In this document: positions 39,511-47,991 of the stretch, piece after piece
Layout of the letters: each line of letters begins with the position of its first letter
How positions within the stretch are numbered: the first letter of the stretch is position 1
Source: DATEOR01 sp963841425
GTDB lineage: Bacteria; Actinomycetota; Thermoleophilia; Gaiellales; Gaiellaceae
Length of the DNA stretch: 64,000 nt
Assembly: GCA_963841425.1 (NCBI GenBank)
Contig: CAWJCL010000004.1
Location: 69,178-133,177, forward strand
Direction: 5' to 3'
Translations under genes and position numbers: made by a program
Notes under the pieces: generated by a model
What the model saw: only the letters and a program-made list of their open reading frames with translations
What the model was told of the DNA's origin: nothing
Database searches by the model: none

Positions 39511-40812
39511 TCAATCGCGGTCGAGGCTGCGCACGGAGGCGTCCAAATCGGCCTCCACCGCGGCCTGGCGCTCTTCGGCTGCCGCGAGGGTCTCCTCAAG
39601 CCTGGCGGCGAGGTGACGGACGCGTTCGGCGGCGGCGTCGTGCTGCGCCTCGGCCGAGCGGGCGACGTCGCTGATCCGGCGCTGAAGCCGGTCGGCGGTC
39701 ATCCGCGCCATGTCGGCGATTCTGTCGGAGACGTCCTTCTCGGCCTGGCGGGCGAACTGCTCGATCGCCTTCTCGAGCTCGCGCGACAGGCGCTCCGCGG
39801 CCTTCTCACGGGACTGCTTGATCTGGGAGTCGAACTGCTTCTCGGCGTACTCGGTGAGACGGGTCGCAGCGCGCTCGAACGCCCGGTCCAGCGCGGCGAG
39901 GTGTCGGCGCTCCGCCTCTTCTAGGCCCGCGGCGATCCGCGCTCTCGCCTCGGTCTCGTCACGCTCGAGCTGTTCGTGCAGGGCGCGCTCCCGCGAGCGG
40001 AGCCGCTCGCTCACTTCATGCAGCGCTCGACGCCGCTCGGCCGCGTGGATCTCGATCTCTGAGCGGCCTTCCTCGAGGAACGCGGTGCCGAACCGCTGCA
40101 GCTCCTCGCGAAGCTTCGTCAGGGCAACGCGCTGCTCCTCGCTCGCGGCGTCGACCCGCTCCGCGTCCGCGGCGAGCCGCGCCTCGTATGCCGTGACCGC
40201 GTCGCGCTGCCTTTGGCCGAGCTCGACAAGCTTGCGCTCGAGCTCGCGCTGGCCGCGGTCGAGGTCTGCGGCCCACGCCATCAGCCGTTGCTCCAGGCGC
40301 TCCTGCACCGAGGCGACGGTCTGGGTGAGCTCGACGCGCGCGCGCTCGGCCTGGCGCTCGACCGTGTCCCGCCGCTCCTCGGCCAGACGGCGCTCCTGCT
40401 CGCTGAGCTGGTGACTCGTGTTCGCCCGCTCCCTCGCAAGGATGCGCTCGAGCTCCAGGATCCGCTGCTTCGACTCCTCCGCGGCAAAGGCGTGGATCTC
40501 GTCGCGTGCCGCCTCCGTGAGCCGTTCGACCTGCTGCAACCGCCGTAGGCCGCGGTTCAGTGCTAGCAACCCGGCTTCCGCGACCGCGGCAGCCGCGAGC
40601 CCTCCGGCGGCGAGGAGGAGCGCGTCCAGGTCCGTGTACGAGTCCACCAGGTCGATACCGAGCGCGATGGTCGCGAGTGCGGCGCCGACTCCGAGCGCGA
40701 CCGTGACGACGAGCAGGAGCCGGTCGCTCGCCTTCCCCAGGACGACGGCGAGAAGGGAGAGCGCCACGGCGCCCATCGCCACGGCGAAGGCGATCTCGAG
40801 GGCGAGAGCCAT
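39511..40812 (-). CDS. membrane-anchored long coiled-coil protein
   Basis: A 433-residue protein. Residues about 5-85 contain two or three hydrophobic helices (IAFAVAMGAVALSLLAVVLG, LLLVVTVALGVGAALATIAL, LLLAAGGLAAAAVAEAGLLA). The rest, about residues 95-430, is one continuous charged coiled coil rich in Glu, Arg, Ala and Gln (AARDEIHAFAAEESKQRILE, RERALHEQLERDETEARARI, RLEETLAAAEERQAAVEADL). No enzymatic motif is visible. It may be a structural or scaffold element at the inner face of the membrane. TAGGAT six bases before the ATG suggests a leaderless start. Confidence 0.85.
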   Translation of the reverse strand: MALALEIAFAVAMGAVALSLLAVVLGKASDRLLLVVTVALGVGAALATIALGIDLVDSYTDLDALLLAAGGLAAAAVAEAGLLALNRGLRRLQQVERLTEAARDEIHAFAAEESKQRILELERILARERANTSHQLSEQERRLAEERRDTVERQAERARVELTQTVASVQERLEQRLMAWAADLDRGQRELERKLVELGQRQRDAVTAYEARLAADAERVDAASEEQRVALTKLREELQRFGTAFLEEGRSEIEIHAAERRRALHEVSERLRSRERALHEQLERDETEARARIAAGLEEAERRHLAALDRAFERAATRLTEYAEKQFDSQIKQSREKAAERLSRELEKAIEQFARQAEKDVSDRIADMARMTADRLQRRISDVARSAEAQHDAAAERVRHLAARLEETLAAAEERQAAVEADLDASVRSLDRD

Positions 40813-40818
40813 CGCCCC

Positions 40819-40824
40819 ATCCTA
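40819..40824 (-). promoter_or_regulatory. candidate -10 element TAGGAT (leaderless start)
   Basis: On the minus strand TAGGAT is followed by six bases and the ATG at 40812. Confidence 0.45.
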
Positions 40825-40828
40825 GGCC

Positions 40829-42010
40829 CTAGAACAAAAACAGACGACCGCGGCCGCCGAGGCGCGCGCCGGAGCCCGTGCGGGAGAAGTGCCGGAGCGC
40901 GGTCCGGGCGATCTCTCCCGCGAGGACGTCGGACGACGCGCCGACTCCCGCGGAGTTGTAGGTCATCACGACCGCGACGAACCCGCCGGCCCGCCAGTAG
41001 ACGAGCCCGCTGTCGTGCCGGACGACGGAGATCCAGCCGGCCTTGTGCGGAACCGAGACTCCGGGCTCATCGCCCACGTAGCGATCGAGCTTCCCCGGGT
41101 CGCGGACGTGCGCCAGCGTCCAGAGGAGGAACCGTGCGTCGCTTGCTGTGAAGCGACCGGACAGGCCGAGCAGGGGCCCGTGGCCGCCCGCGCCCCGATG
41201 GAGAAACTTGTGAATCCGCGCGAGATCCCAGGCCGACGTGTATTTCCCGGCGCTGTAGTACGACGGCTGATCGACGACGTTGAGCGGAATCGGCGTCCGG
41301 TCGGCTGTCCCGAGAAGGTAGCCGCCGTTGATGTAGGAGTCGTAGAGCCCGAGCGCGCGGAGCGTCGCCGTGACCCTCGCGCTCCCGGTGTAGATCGAGC
41401 CGCCGCCGAGCCAGACCTCGAGATCGTTCGCAGCCGCGTTGTCGGAGTAGACCAGCATGCGGCGAAAAAGCGTGCCGATGCGCGAGTTATCCGCCGGCTT
41501 ACCGCCGAGCACGCGGAGGACCTCGATTGCGATTCCGAGCTTGAGCGTCGACGCGCCCATGAACCGGGCCCGTGCGTTCCAGGCCGCGCCCTTTCCCGTC
41601 CGCAGATCCTGGACGTAGACCGCCGACGTCCCGGGGAAGGCGTCGCCGAGGGCGCGAATCCGCCGCTGCAGCCCGTGGTCGAGGGAGCTCTTGATCGCGT
41701 GTGGCCGTGCGCGGCGGGAGAGCCCGAAGACGGGGCCGACCGACGACGAGGCTCGGTCGCCCAGCGCGTTCACCGCGGTGATGCGGATGCTGACGTCGCG
41801 GCTCGGCAGCGAGACCGTCCTCCAGAAGCGGCGCCCCTCGAGATTCGCGTGCCCCTTGTAGACGCCGTCGACGCGGATGCTCACGATCCGCGTACCGGCC
41901 GTCACGCGGCCTCTGATCTCGCCGAAGGAGATCTCCCGTGGCGCCGGCGCGTAGATTGCGGGCGGCCTCGGCGGCGGCTCGGCCGGCGGCATGAAGGCGA
42001 GCGTCACCAC
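40829..42010 (-). CDS. class A beta-lactamase-like serine hydrolase with N-terminal beta domain
   Basis: A 393-residue protein. Residues about 15-95 form a beta-sandwich-like region (RIVSIRVDGVYKGHANLEGR, VSIRITAVNALGDRASSSVG). The serine hydrolase domain (about 110-375) has Ser154-x-x-Lys157 (STLK), SDN at 189-191 and HKAG in place of K-T/S-G, and lacks nothing else essential. Such proteins are either beta-lactamases or cell-wall amidases or transpeptidases of the beta-lactamase fold; the KAG triad does not decide. GTG 42010 overlaps the upstream gene by seven bases and no signal peptide is obvious, so the true start or export route is uncertain. Confidence 0.8.
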   Translation of the reverse strand: MVTLAFMPPAEPPPRPPAIYAPAPREISFGEIRGRVTAGTRIVSIRVDGVYKGHANLEGRRFWRTVSLPSRDVSIRITAVNALGDRASSSVGPVFGLSRRARPHAIKSSLDHGLQRRIRALGDAFPGTSAVYVQDLRTGKGAAWNARARFMGASTLKLGIAIEVLRVLGGKPADNSRIGTLFRRMLVYSDNAAANDLEVWLGGGSIYTGSARVTATLRALGLYDSYINGGYLLGTADRTPIPLNVVDQPSYYSAGKYTSAWDLARIHKFLHRGAGGHGPLLGLSGRFTASDARFLLWTLAHVRDPGKLDRYVGDEPGVSVPHKAGWISVVRHDSGLVYWRAGGFVAVVMTYNSAGVGASSDVLAGEIARTALRHFSRTGSGARLGGRGRLFLF

Positions 42011-42738
42011 ACTCGCATCATCACCGAGGCGCAGGCGAGTGCGACGACTGCGACCGAGAGAATGCGGAGCGCCTGCTCGGCCGGGCCCATGATCAGCTCC
42101 GGGGTGAGCGCCTCCGTCGTATCGTCTGCGCGCTCGATCGTCCCGTGCACGCGCGTGACGCGGCGCCGCAGATCACGAACCTGCGTCGAAAGGACGCGCT
42201 GCGCCAGACTGAGCGCGAAGGCGAAGACGGCGCCGGCGATGGCGGCCGCGCCGATCGATTCCGCGGTGGCGAAGTAGCCGGTGAGCAGGGGGAACGACCC
42301 CCAGGCGAGCGCGAACCACGCGTCGTCGTGGAAGCGTCCGCCGAAGGACTCCAGGTTGTACGCGACGACGATGAAGGCCCCCGCCGCCACGAACGCGGCG
42401 ATCCACGGATCGAAGACGATCGCGCCGACGATCCCGATCGCGACAGCCCCTCCGATCGAGGCGACTGCGAGGAAGACGAGCACGCCGCGCGGTATCTCCG
42501 TCCGGAGCGGCCGCCCGTTGAGCTCGTCGAGCGCGTGCGCGCCGATGCCGACGGCAAGGAGGAACGCGGCCAGGGTCGGGAGCAGCCGGGACCACGAGAA
42601 CTCGGCGCTGAGCGCCGCGCCGATCGCCACGTAGCTCAGATGCCAGGCCGTATACGGCGGATGAAGGAGGGTGACGTAGTCGCGCCAGCCTCCCGAGCGC
42701 AGGGCGTAAAAGGCAGGCCGCGAGGTCTCAAGCGCCAC
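42004..42738 (-). CDS. integral membrane protein, UbiA-prenyltransferase-like
   Basis: A 244-residue protein with about seven membrane helices. YVTLLHPPYTAWHLSYVAIG at the start and AHALDELNGRPLRTEIPRGV, a likely variant of the N/D-D-x-x-D metal site, resemble UbiA-type prenyltransferases, though the second Asp-rich motif is unclear. GTG 42738 (VALETSRPAFYALRSGGWRD) overlaps the UbiE-like gene by 11 bases and has GGGGAA upstream. The pairing with a UbiE/MenG-like methyltransferase suggests quinone or other isoprenoid-lipid chemistry; this is inference. Confidence 0.65.
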   Translation of the reverse strand: MALETSRPAFYALRSGGWRDYVTLLHPPYTAWHLSYVAIGAALSAEFSWSRLLPTLAAFLLAVGIGAHALDELNGRPLRTEIPRGVLVFLAVASIGGAVAIGIVGAIVFDPWIAAFVAAGAFIVVAYNLESFGGRFHDDAWFALAWGSFPLLTGYFATAESIGAAAIAGAVFAFALSLAQRVLSTQVRDLRRRVTRVHGTIERADDTTEALTPELIMGPAEQALRILSVAVVALACASVMMRVW

Positions 42739-43450
42739 GCGTTCCCCAAAGGACGAGCCCGCCGCCGAGGCTGAGGCGCCGGCCCTCGACGCCGTCGATG
42801 CCGGCCTCTCGCCAGGCGCGGACGACATCCTCGACCGGGTGGCTGTCCCAGAAGCCACGGATGCTCGGCCCGAGGAAGCTGCCGACCTCCCCCCAGCCAG
42901 GCGAGATCGCGCGACCGAGCACGGGCAGGCCGATGCGGACGTATAGCTCCCAGGCCGGACGGGCGACCCCTGTCGGCACGAAGAAGTCGAGCATCGCGAT
43001 CCGGCCGCCGGGTCGGACCACCCGGGCGAGCTCCTTCATGGTCGCCGCGGGGTCGTCGACGTAGCGGAGGAGGTACGTGAAGGTCAACGCGTCGAAGGAG
43101 GCGTCCTCGAAGGGCAGGTGCTCGGCCGTCCCTTCCTCGAGAACGATTCGCTCGCCTAGACCTGCGGCGTCGACGCGCGCTCGGCCTGCGGCCAGCATCT
43201 CGGCGCTCTGGTCGAGTCCGACGACGCGGCAGCCGTAGCGGTGCACGAGCTCGATCGACACCGCCGCGGTGCCGCACGCGACGTCGAGGACGCTCGCGTC
43301 CGGGCGGGCCTCGATCCGGTCGACGAGGAAGGCGCGCCAGCGCGGGTCCTGCCCGAAGGAGAGCAGCCGCGCATAGCGATCGTAGGTCTCGCCGAGAGGC
43401 GCGAAGAGCGCTTGGGCCGCCTGGCTGCGCTCGCTGATGCTCTCGGTCAC
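42728..43450 (-). CDS. UbiE/MenG-like methyltransferase
   Basis: A 240-residue methyltransferase. GTG 43450 gives MTESISERSQAAQALFAPLG; then YDRYARLLSFGQDPRWRAFL, motif I VLDVACGTAAVSIELV, acidic VVGLDQSAEMLAAGR, and FDALTFTYLLRYVDDPAATM with VVRPGGRIAMLDFF. The SFG-x-D-P-x-W-R signature is typical of the UbiE family, which methylates demethylmenaquinone, but this group also includes relatives with other substrates. It is divergent from the gene at 43469 with 18 bases between starts. Confidence 0.82.
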   Translation of the reverse strand: MTESISERSQAAQALFAPLGETYDRYARLLSFGQDPRWRAFLVDRIEARPDASVLDVACGTAAVSIELVHRYGCRVVGLDQSAEMLAAGRARVDAAGLGERIVLEEGTAEHLPFEDASFDALTFTYLLRYVDDPAATMKELARVVRPGGRIAMLDFFVPTGVARPAWELYVRIGLPVLGRAISPGWGEVGSFLGPSIRGFWDSHPVEDVVRAWREAGIDGVEGRRLSLGGGLVLWGTRGA

Positions 43451-43468
43451 GGGGATATTGTTGCGGCT

Positions 43469-44020
43469 GTGGGGCTCGAGGAGGAGATTGCCGCTGCGGC
43501 CGAAGCTGCGTCGGCTCACGCGGCGAGCGGGGAGAAGCTCGAGGGCGTCGTCCCCGCGGAGCCCGGGACCGGCGCGCGTGTCTACCTTTGCGCCTACCGA
43601 AGCGGCGAGGAGCAGACCTGGCTCGCGCTCGATTCCCGGTACCGGCCCCTTGCCGACCGCGCCCTCGTTCGAGAGGCGGTCTCGATCGCGGCCATGTGCG
43701 AGCTCGCCGAGGAGAGCGCCGGTGGCGGGGACCTCGGCGAGCTGCGCGCCCGCCTCGTCGAGCTGCGCCTGACCGACGCGCCGGAGGGCATCGAGGAGGC
43801 CGAGCTCGCCGCGTCCGAGCTCCAGGAGACGATCACGCCGGCGCCGCGGCTCGCGAGCGTCGGCTATCTCGACGCGATCGGGCTCGCGGCGGCGAGGCTG
43901 GAGCAGACGCTCGGGGAGGTTGGCGGCTCGCCCTTCGCCGAGGCGATGAAGAGCGGCATGCCTGCGGCCGACGAGCTCGCCGCCGCGGTCATCCGCTCCT
44001 ACAAGGGCCCGCTCGGCTAA
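43469..44020 (+). CDS. conserved hypothetical protein, helical
   Basis: A 183-residue soluble protein. GTG 43469 (MGLEEEIAAAAEAASAHAAS) is chosen because upstream codons overlap the divergent gene; TATTGT lies seven bases upstream, consistent with a leaderless message. A short beta part (GARVYLCAYRSGEEQTWLAL) is followed by helices (SIAAMCELAEESAGGGDLGE, YLDAIGLAAARLEQTLGEVG). No family recognised. The stop overlaps the stop of the GNAT gene on the other strand. Confidence 0.72.
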   Translation: MGLEEEIAAAAEAASAHAASGEKLEGVVPAEPGTGARVYLCAYRSGEEQTWLALDSRYRPLADRALVREAVSIAAMCELAEESAGGGDLGELRARLVELRLTDAPEGIEEAELAASELQETITPAPRLASVGYLDAIGLAAARLEQTLGEVGGSPFAEAMKSGMPAADELAAAVIRSYKGPLG

Positions 44021-44448
44021 TCGAGGTCGTAGCGGTAGACGTTCGACTCGCGGGCGCGGAAGCCGACCTTCTCGTAGAGCGCGTTGGCCGCCTCGCGCGA
44101 GGGGCGGGAGGTCAGGTCGAGGGTGCGGGCTCCCGACTCGGAGGCGAGGCGAATCGCCTCGGCGACGAGCGCCTCCCCGGCGCCGTGGCCGCGCGCCGCC
44201 TCGTCCACGACGACGTCCTCGATCCAGGCGCGCACGCCTGTGGGCGCGCGGAAGACGACCAGCGTCAGCGAGCCGATGATCTGATCGTCGTCGTCGCGGG
44301 CCAGGAGGATCGTCGACGCTGGTGAGGAGACGATCTCCTCGAGCTGCGCCCGCGTGGGGGCCAGCGCCGACGTCGAAAGCTGCGGGACGAGCCTGGCGAA
44401 GGCAGCCACGAGCTCGTCGGAGACGGTGTTCGCCTGGGTGACGCCCAC
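44017..44448 (-). CDS. GNAT-family N-acetyltransferase
   Basis: A 143-residue GNAT protein: STILLARDDDDQIIGSLTLV, AWIEDVVVDEAARGHGAGEA with the acetyl-CoA loop R-G-x-G-x-G/A, GARTLDLTSRPSREAANALY and the C-terminal YEKVGFRARESNVYRY. It transfers an acetyl group from acetyl-CoA to an unknown amine. GTG 44448 is six bases after the ferritin stop, so both belong to one transcript. Confidence 0.92.
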   Translation of the reverse strand: MGVTQANTVSDELVAAFARLVPQLSTSALAPTRAQLEEIVSSPASTILLARDDDDQIIGSLTLVVFRAPTGVRAWIEDVVVDEAARGHGAGEALVAEAIRLASESGARTLDLTSRPSREAANALYEKVGFRARESNVYRYDLD

Positions 44449-44454
44449 GTCCGG

Positions 44455-45000
44455 CTAGAGAGCTCCGCCTGCCGCCGGAGGCGCGGTTGGGTCCACCCCG
44501 GCATCGCCGATCTGCTGGCGCGACAGATGTTCCTCGGCGAGGAGCAGGTTGTCGGCGGCGCGCTCGACGACGGCCAAGAGCGCGGACATGCTGGCGACCT
44601 CCTCACGCTGCTCCTTCAAGAACCAGTCCATGAACTGCGCGCCAACGAGGTCGTTCTCCTCGCGCGCGACCGCGGCGAGCCGCACGATCTGCTCGGTGAC
44701 GGTGCGTTCCTGCTGGAGGGCGAGGGCGACTGGAGCGACCGCGTCCGAGAACTCGTTCTGCGGGCCGGTGATCGCCGGGATCCTGACCTGTTTGCCCGAG
44801 TCGAGGAGGTACTGGACGAGCATCATCGCGTGGTTCCGCTCCTCGAGCGCCTGGCGGTAGAAGTGCGCCGCGAGCTGCTGCAAGGTTTCGGCGTCGAAGT
44901 AGACGGCGATCGCCACGTACTGGTTCGAGGCGGCGAACTCGTTGGCGATTTGCTCGTTCAGGGTCTCGATGAAGCGGCTCTCGGACATCGGTGCGTACAT
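44455..45000 (-). CDS. ferritin
   Basis: A 181-residue non-haem ferritin that stores iron. Four-helix bundle with the ferroxidase residues in LNEQIANEFAASNQYVAIAV, YRQALEERNHAMMLVQYLLD (E-E-R-N-H), and EENDLVGAQFMDWFLKEQRE (E ... Q-F-M-D-W-F). The proline-rich C-terminus (DPTAPPAAGGAL) is a loose tail. ATG 45000 (MYAPMSESRF) or 44988 are possible starts; neither has a strong ribosome site. It is divergent from the small gene at 45027, sharing 26 bases. Confidence 0.93.
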   Translation of the reverse strand: MYAPMSESRFIETLNEQIANEFAASNQYVAIAVYFDAETLQQLAAHFYRQALEERNHAMMLVQYLLDSGKQVRIPAITGPQNEFSDAVAPVALALQQERTVTEQIVRLAAVAREENDLVGAQFMDWFLKEQREEVASMSALLAVVERAADNLLLAEEHLSRQQIGDAGVDPTAPPAAGGAL

Positions 45001-45026
45001 TACGGGTGATCGACGAAAGGAGCCCT

Positions 45027-45323
45027 ATGGAGGGTGGATCCGGATTCCCGTTCGGGGGCGACCCGGACGATCTCATGCGCGGGCTCCGCGAATTCGCGGA
45101 GCGGCAGACCGAGGCGATGCAGGAGACGCAGCGCGAGCAGTTTGCGACGCTGACCCTGAACACCGCGGTCGAGCTGACCGGCGCGGCGCTCAAGCGCTTC
45201 CAGGTGGCCGGCTCGCCGGACGAGCAGGCCATCGCCCTGCGCGACGCGATGCGCGTGCTCTTCCCCGAGGCTGTTGCTCTCGTCTCGGCGGCACGGCAGG
45301 GGTTCATGCGCGAGTCCGGCTGA
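45027..45323 (+). CDS. small hypothetical protein
   Basis: A 98-residue soluble protein with GAAAGGAG before ATG 45027. A glycine-rich start (MEGGSGFPFGGDPDDLMRGL) is followed by amphipathic helices (REFAERQTEAMQETQREQFA, DEQAIALRDAMRVLFPEAVA). No family recognised. Its TGA overlaps the ATG of the LysE-type gene (TGATG), so it is co-translated with that exporter. Confidence 0.75.
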   Translation: MEGGSGFPFGGDPDDLMRGLREFAERQTEAMQETQREQFATLTLNTAVELTGAALKRFQVAGSPDEQAIALRDAMRVLFPEAVALVSAARQGFMRESG

Positions 45324-45967
45324 TGCTGCCCGACCCTGGGGCGCTGGCGGTCTTCATCGTCGCCGCGCTCGTCCTCCTCGTCATCCCGGGGCCGGCCGTC
45401 CTCTACATCGTCGCGCAGAGCATCAGCCACGGGCGGCTCGCGGGCATCGTCTCGATGCTCGGGATCCAGGTCGGCGGCCTCGTACACGTGGCCGCGGCGG
45501 CGGCTGGCCTCTCGGCACTGCTCGTCCGCTCTGCTGTCGCATTCGACGTCGTCAAGTACGCGGGCGCGGCCTATCTCGTCTTTCTCGGCCTGCGCCGGAT
45601 CCTCGGGAGAGACGAGGCCGAGGACGTTCCGGGCGCACGGCTCGAGAAGAGCCGCCGGCGGCTGTTCGCCCAGGGGGTCGTGATCAACGTCCTCAACCCC
45701 AAGACCGCGCTCTTCTTCTTCTCGTTCCTGCCCCAGTTCGTGGACGTCGATGCGGGGTCGGTGGCGCTGCAGATCGCGACGCTCGGCCTGATCTTCATCC
45801 TGCTCGCGATCCTGAGCGACGGGTTGTACGCGGTCGCGGCGGGCTCGGCGGCGGGGTGGCTCCGCGGCCGGTCCGGCTTTGTTCGGGCGGAGCGGTACGG
45901 GACGGGCGGCGTTCTGGTGGGGCTCGGGCTCTTGACCGCTTTTTCGGGTGCGAAGAGCAATCAGTGA
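45323..45967 (+). CDS. LysE/RhtB-family amino-acid exporter
   Basis: A 214-residue membrane protein with six helices. Family marks: FIVAALVLLVIPGPAVLYIV (conserved P-G-P in helix 1), ISHGRLAGIVSMLGIQVGGL, KYAGAAYLVFLGLRRIL and GVVINVLNPKTALFFFSFLP (conserved N-P-K). These proteins export amino acids or related small molecules by proton antiport. It is coupled to the preceding 98-residue gene. Substrate unknown. Confidence 0.92.
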   Translation: MLPDPGALAVFIVAALVLLVIPGPAVLYIVAQSISHGRLAGIVSMLGIQVGGLVHVAAAAAGLSALLVRSAVAFDVVKYAGAAYLVFLGLRRILGRDEAEDVPGARLEKSRRRLFAQGVVINVLNPKTALFFFSFLPQFVDVDAGSVALQIATLGLIFILLAILSDGLYAVAAGSAAGWLRGRSGFVRAERYGTGGVLVGLGLLTAFSGAKSNQ

Positions 45968-46060
45968 CGGGGCCACCCCGTGCCTCCACCCGCTTTCGAG
46001 CGTAACGCCCGCCGACGCACCCATGGCGCACCGAATGTGCCGAACTAGAATCGCGGCCCG

Positions 46061-46969
46061 GTGACCATCCTCGACCGCGCGATCGTCCGAGCGCTCCCGG
46101 CGGTGCCGCGGCGAGTCGTGAAGCGCCTTTCGAGCCGGTACATCGCCGGAACGACCCTCGTCGAGGCATGCGAGATCGTCCGCGGCCTGAACGCCCAGGG
46201 CAAGGAGGCAACGCTCGACGTTCTCGGCGAGGAGGTGACGCTCCGCGAGGAGGCGATCGGCCTGCGCGACGCTTACCGGCGCGCCCTCGAGACGATCGAG
46301 GAGGACGGTCTCCGCTCGAATGTCAGCGTCAAGCTGACGGCCCTCGGGCTCAAGCTCGACCGGGACCTCTGCCGTGCGGATCTGACTGCGGTCGTCGAGG
46401 AGGCGGCGCGGTTCGGCAACTTCGTCCGCATCGACATGGAGGACTCCTCGACCACGTCCGAGACGCTCGCTCTCTATCGCGAAGTCAGGGCGGGAGGGCA
46501 CGACAACCTTGGCGTCGTCCTGCAGGCCGCCCTGAAGCGCAGCTTGTCCGACATCGCCGCGCTCGCCGACCTCCGCCCGAACGTGCGCGTCTGCAAGGGC
46601 ATCTACGTCGAGCCGCCCGAGATCGCCTACCAGGAGGACGAGACCATCCGGCTCAACTTCCTGGACGCGCTCGAGGCGCTTTTCGATGTCGGCTCCTACG
46701 TCGGAATCGCGACGCACGACGACTGGCTGATCGGCGAGGCCCTCGCGCTGATCGAGCGCCGCGGCCTCGGGAGAGACGACTACGAGTTCCAGATGCTCCT
46801 CGGTGTGCGGACCGAGCTCGGCGACGAGCTCGTCCGCGACGGGCATCGGCTGCGCATTTATGTGCCGTTCGGGCGCCGCTGGTACGAGTACTCGATTCGG
46901 CGCCTGCAGGAGAACCCGAAGGTCGCCGGCTACGTCGCGCTCGACATGCTGAAGAGACTGCGACCGTGA
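46061..46969 (+). CDS. proline dehydrogenase
   Basis: A 302-residue single-domain FAD-dependent proline dehydrogenase (PutB/FadM type), which oxidises proline to pyrroline-5-carboxylate and passes electrons to the quinone pool. Conserved parts: NVSVKLTALGLKLDRDLCRA, FVRIDMEDSSTTSETLALYR, NLGVVLQAALKRSLSDIAAL, VRVCKGIYVEPPEIAYQ, IATHDDWLIGEAL, EFQMLLGV and VPFGRRWYEYSIRRLQENP. GTG 46061; TAGAAT lies nine bases upstream. Its stop overlaps the next start by 4 nt (GTGA). Confidence 0.94.
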   Translation: MTILDRAIVRALPAVPRRVVKRLSSRYIAGTTLVEACEIVRGLNAQGKEATLDVLGEEVTLREEAIGLRDAYRRALETIEEDGLRSNVSVKLTALGLKLDRDLCRADLTAVVEEAARFGNFVRIDMEDSSTTSETLALYREVRAGGHDNLGVVLQAALKRSLSDIAALADLRPNVRVCKGIYVEPPEIAYQEDETIRLNFLDALEALFDVGSYVGIATHDDWLIGEALALIERRGLGRDDYEFQMLLGVRTELGDELVRDGHRLRIYVPFGRRWYEYSIRRLQENPKVAGYVALDMLKRLRP

Positions 46970-47991
46970 TCTGGGCAGAGGCACAGGGCTGCCGCGTCCT
47001 CGATTCGGAAGGACGCAGCTACATCGACCTCTCGGGAGGCTTCGGCGTCGCCGTGCTCGGCCACCGAAGTCCCGAGATCGAGGCTGCGGTTCGGGCGCAG
47101 GCCGATCGCTGCGTGCACGCTCTCGGCGACCTCGCCGAGGCAGACGTGACGGCCGAGCTGCGTGCGCGGCTCGGCGGCGACGGCCGCGAGGTCATGCTCG
47201 GCGTCACCGGAGAGGACGCGGTCGAAATCGCGCTGCGGACGGCGTTGCTCGTCACCGGCCGCCCCGGAATCGTCGCTTTCACGGGTGCCTACCATGGGAC
47301 CGGCCTGCTCGCCCTCGCGGCCACGGGGTTCGAGCAGTTCCGGAGCCCGTTCGCGCCGTGGCTGCCCGGGCCGGTCCACCGCCGTCCGTACGGAGAGGAT
47401 CCGGGCACTCTCCCCGCCGACACGGCCTGCGTCGTCGTCGAGCCGGTGCAGGGCCGAGCCGGAGCGCAGGTTCCGCCGAACGGCTTCCTGGAACGACTGC
47501 GCGAGCGCTGCGACGAGGCCGGCGCGCTACTCATCGCGGACGAGATCTATACGGGGCTCGGACGAACGGGCGCCCTGTGGCGGAGCGGCGACATCGCCGA
47601 CCTCGTCACCTGCGGGAAGGCGCTCGGCGGCGGGCTTCCAATCTCCGCCTGCCTCATGGGCACGGAGCACCGCCGCGCCTGGGCGCTGGGCCCCGAGGAG
47701 GTCTATACGCACACGCACATGGGGAACCCGCTCGCCGCCGCGGCGGCGCTCGTCGTGCTCGACCGCGTGCCTGCGTTGCTGGAGCGAGTCGCTGCGGCGG
47801 GTGAGCGCTTCGAGGCTGCCGGCTGGCACGGGGCGGGCCTTCTCCGGGCGAAGGAAGGCGACGCCTTCGCCGCCTGGGAGCGTGGCGTGATCGTCATCCC
47901 TGCGGGCGAGGACGGCCGCTACATGAGCGCGACTCCGCCGCTGACGACCACCGACGAGGAGATCGACGAGGCTCTGGAGCGGATCGGATGA
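46966..47991 (+). CDS. class III aminotransferase, compact
   Basis: A 341-residue PLP enzyme of the ornithine/4-aminobutyrate aminotransferase class: YIDLSGGFGVAVLGHRSPEI, VTGEDAVEIALRTALLVTGR, FTGAYHGTGLLALAATGFEQ, LLIADEIYTGLGRTG and VTCGKALGGGLPISACLMG with the PLP lysine. The usual 30-60 N-terminal residues are missing and the C-domain is short, compared with the usual 400-450 residues. It is coupled to proline dehydrogenase (GTGA) and to the YhhQ gene (ATGA). The context suggests action on ornithine, glutamate semialdehyde or a related amine. Confidence 0.88.
   Translation: MIWAEAQGCRVLDSEGRSYIDLSGGFGVAVLGHRSPEIEAAVRAQADRCVHALGDLAEADVTAELRARLGGDGREVMLGVTGEDAVEIALRTALLVTGRPGIVAFTGAYHGTGLLALAATGFEQFRSPFAPWLPGPVHRRPYGEDPGTLPADTACVVVEPVQGRAGAQVPPNGFLERLRERCDEAGALLIADEIYTGLGRTGALWRSGDIADLVTCGKALGGGLPISACLMGTEHRRAWALGPEEVYTHTHMGNPLAAAAALVVLDRVPALLERVAAAGERFEAAGWHGAGLLRAKEGDAFAAWERGVIVIPAGEDGRYMSATPPLTTTDEEIDEALERIG

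Noticed and set aside
44603..46984. A 793-codon minus-strand frame across ferritin, LysE and proline dehydrogenase.
   Set aside because: The real proteins on this stretch are in other frames and have clear family motifs; this frame is a high-GC shadow.
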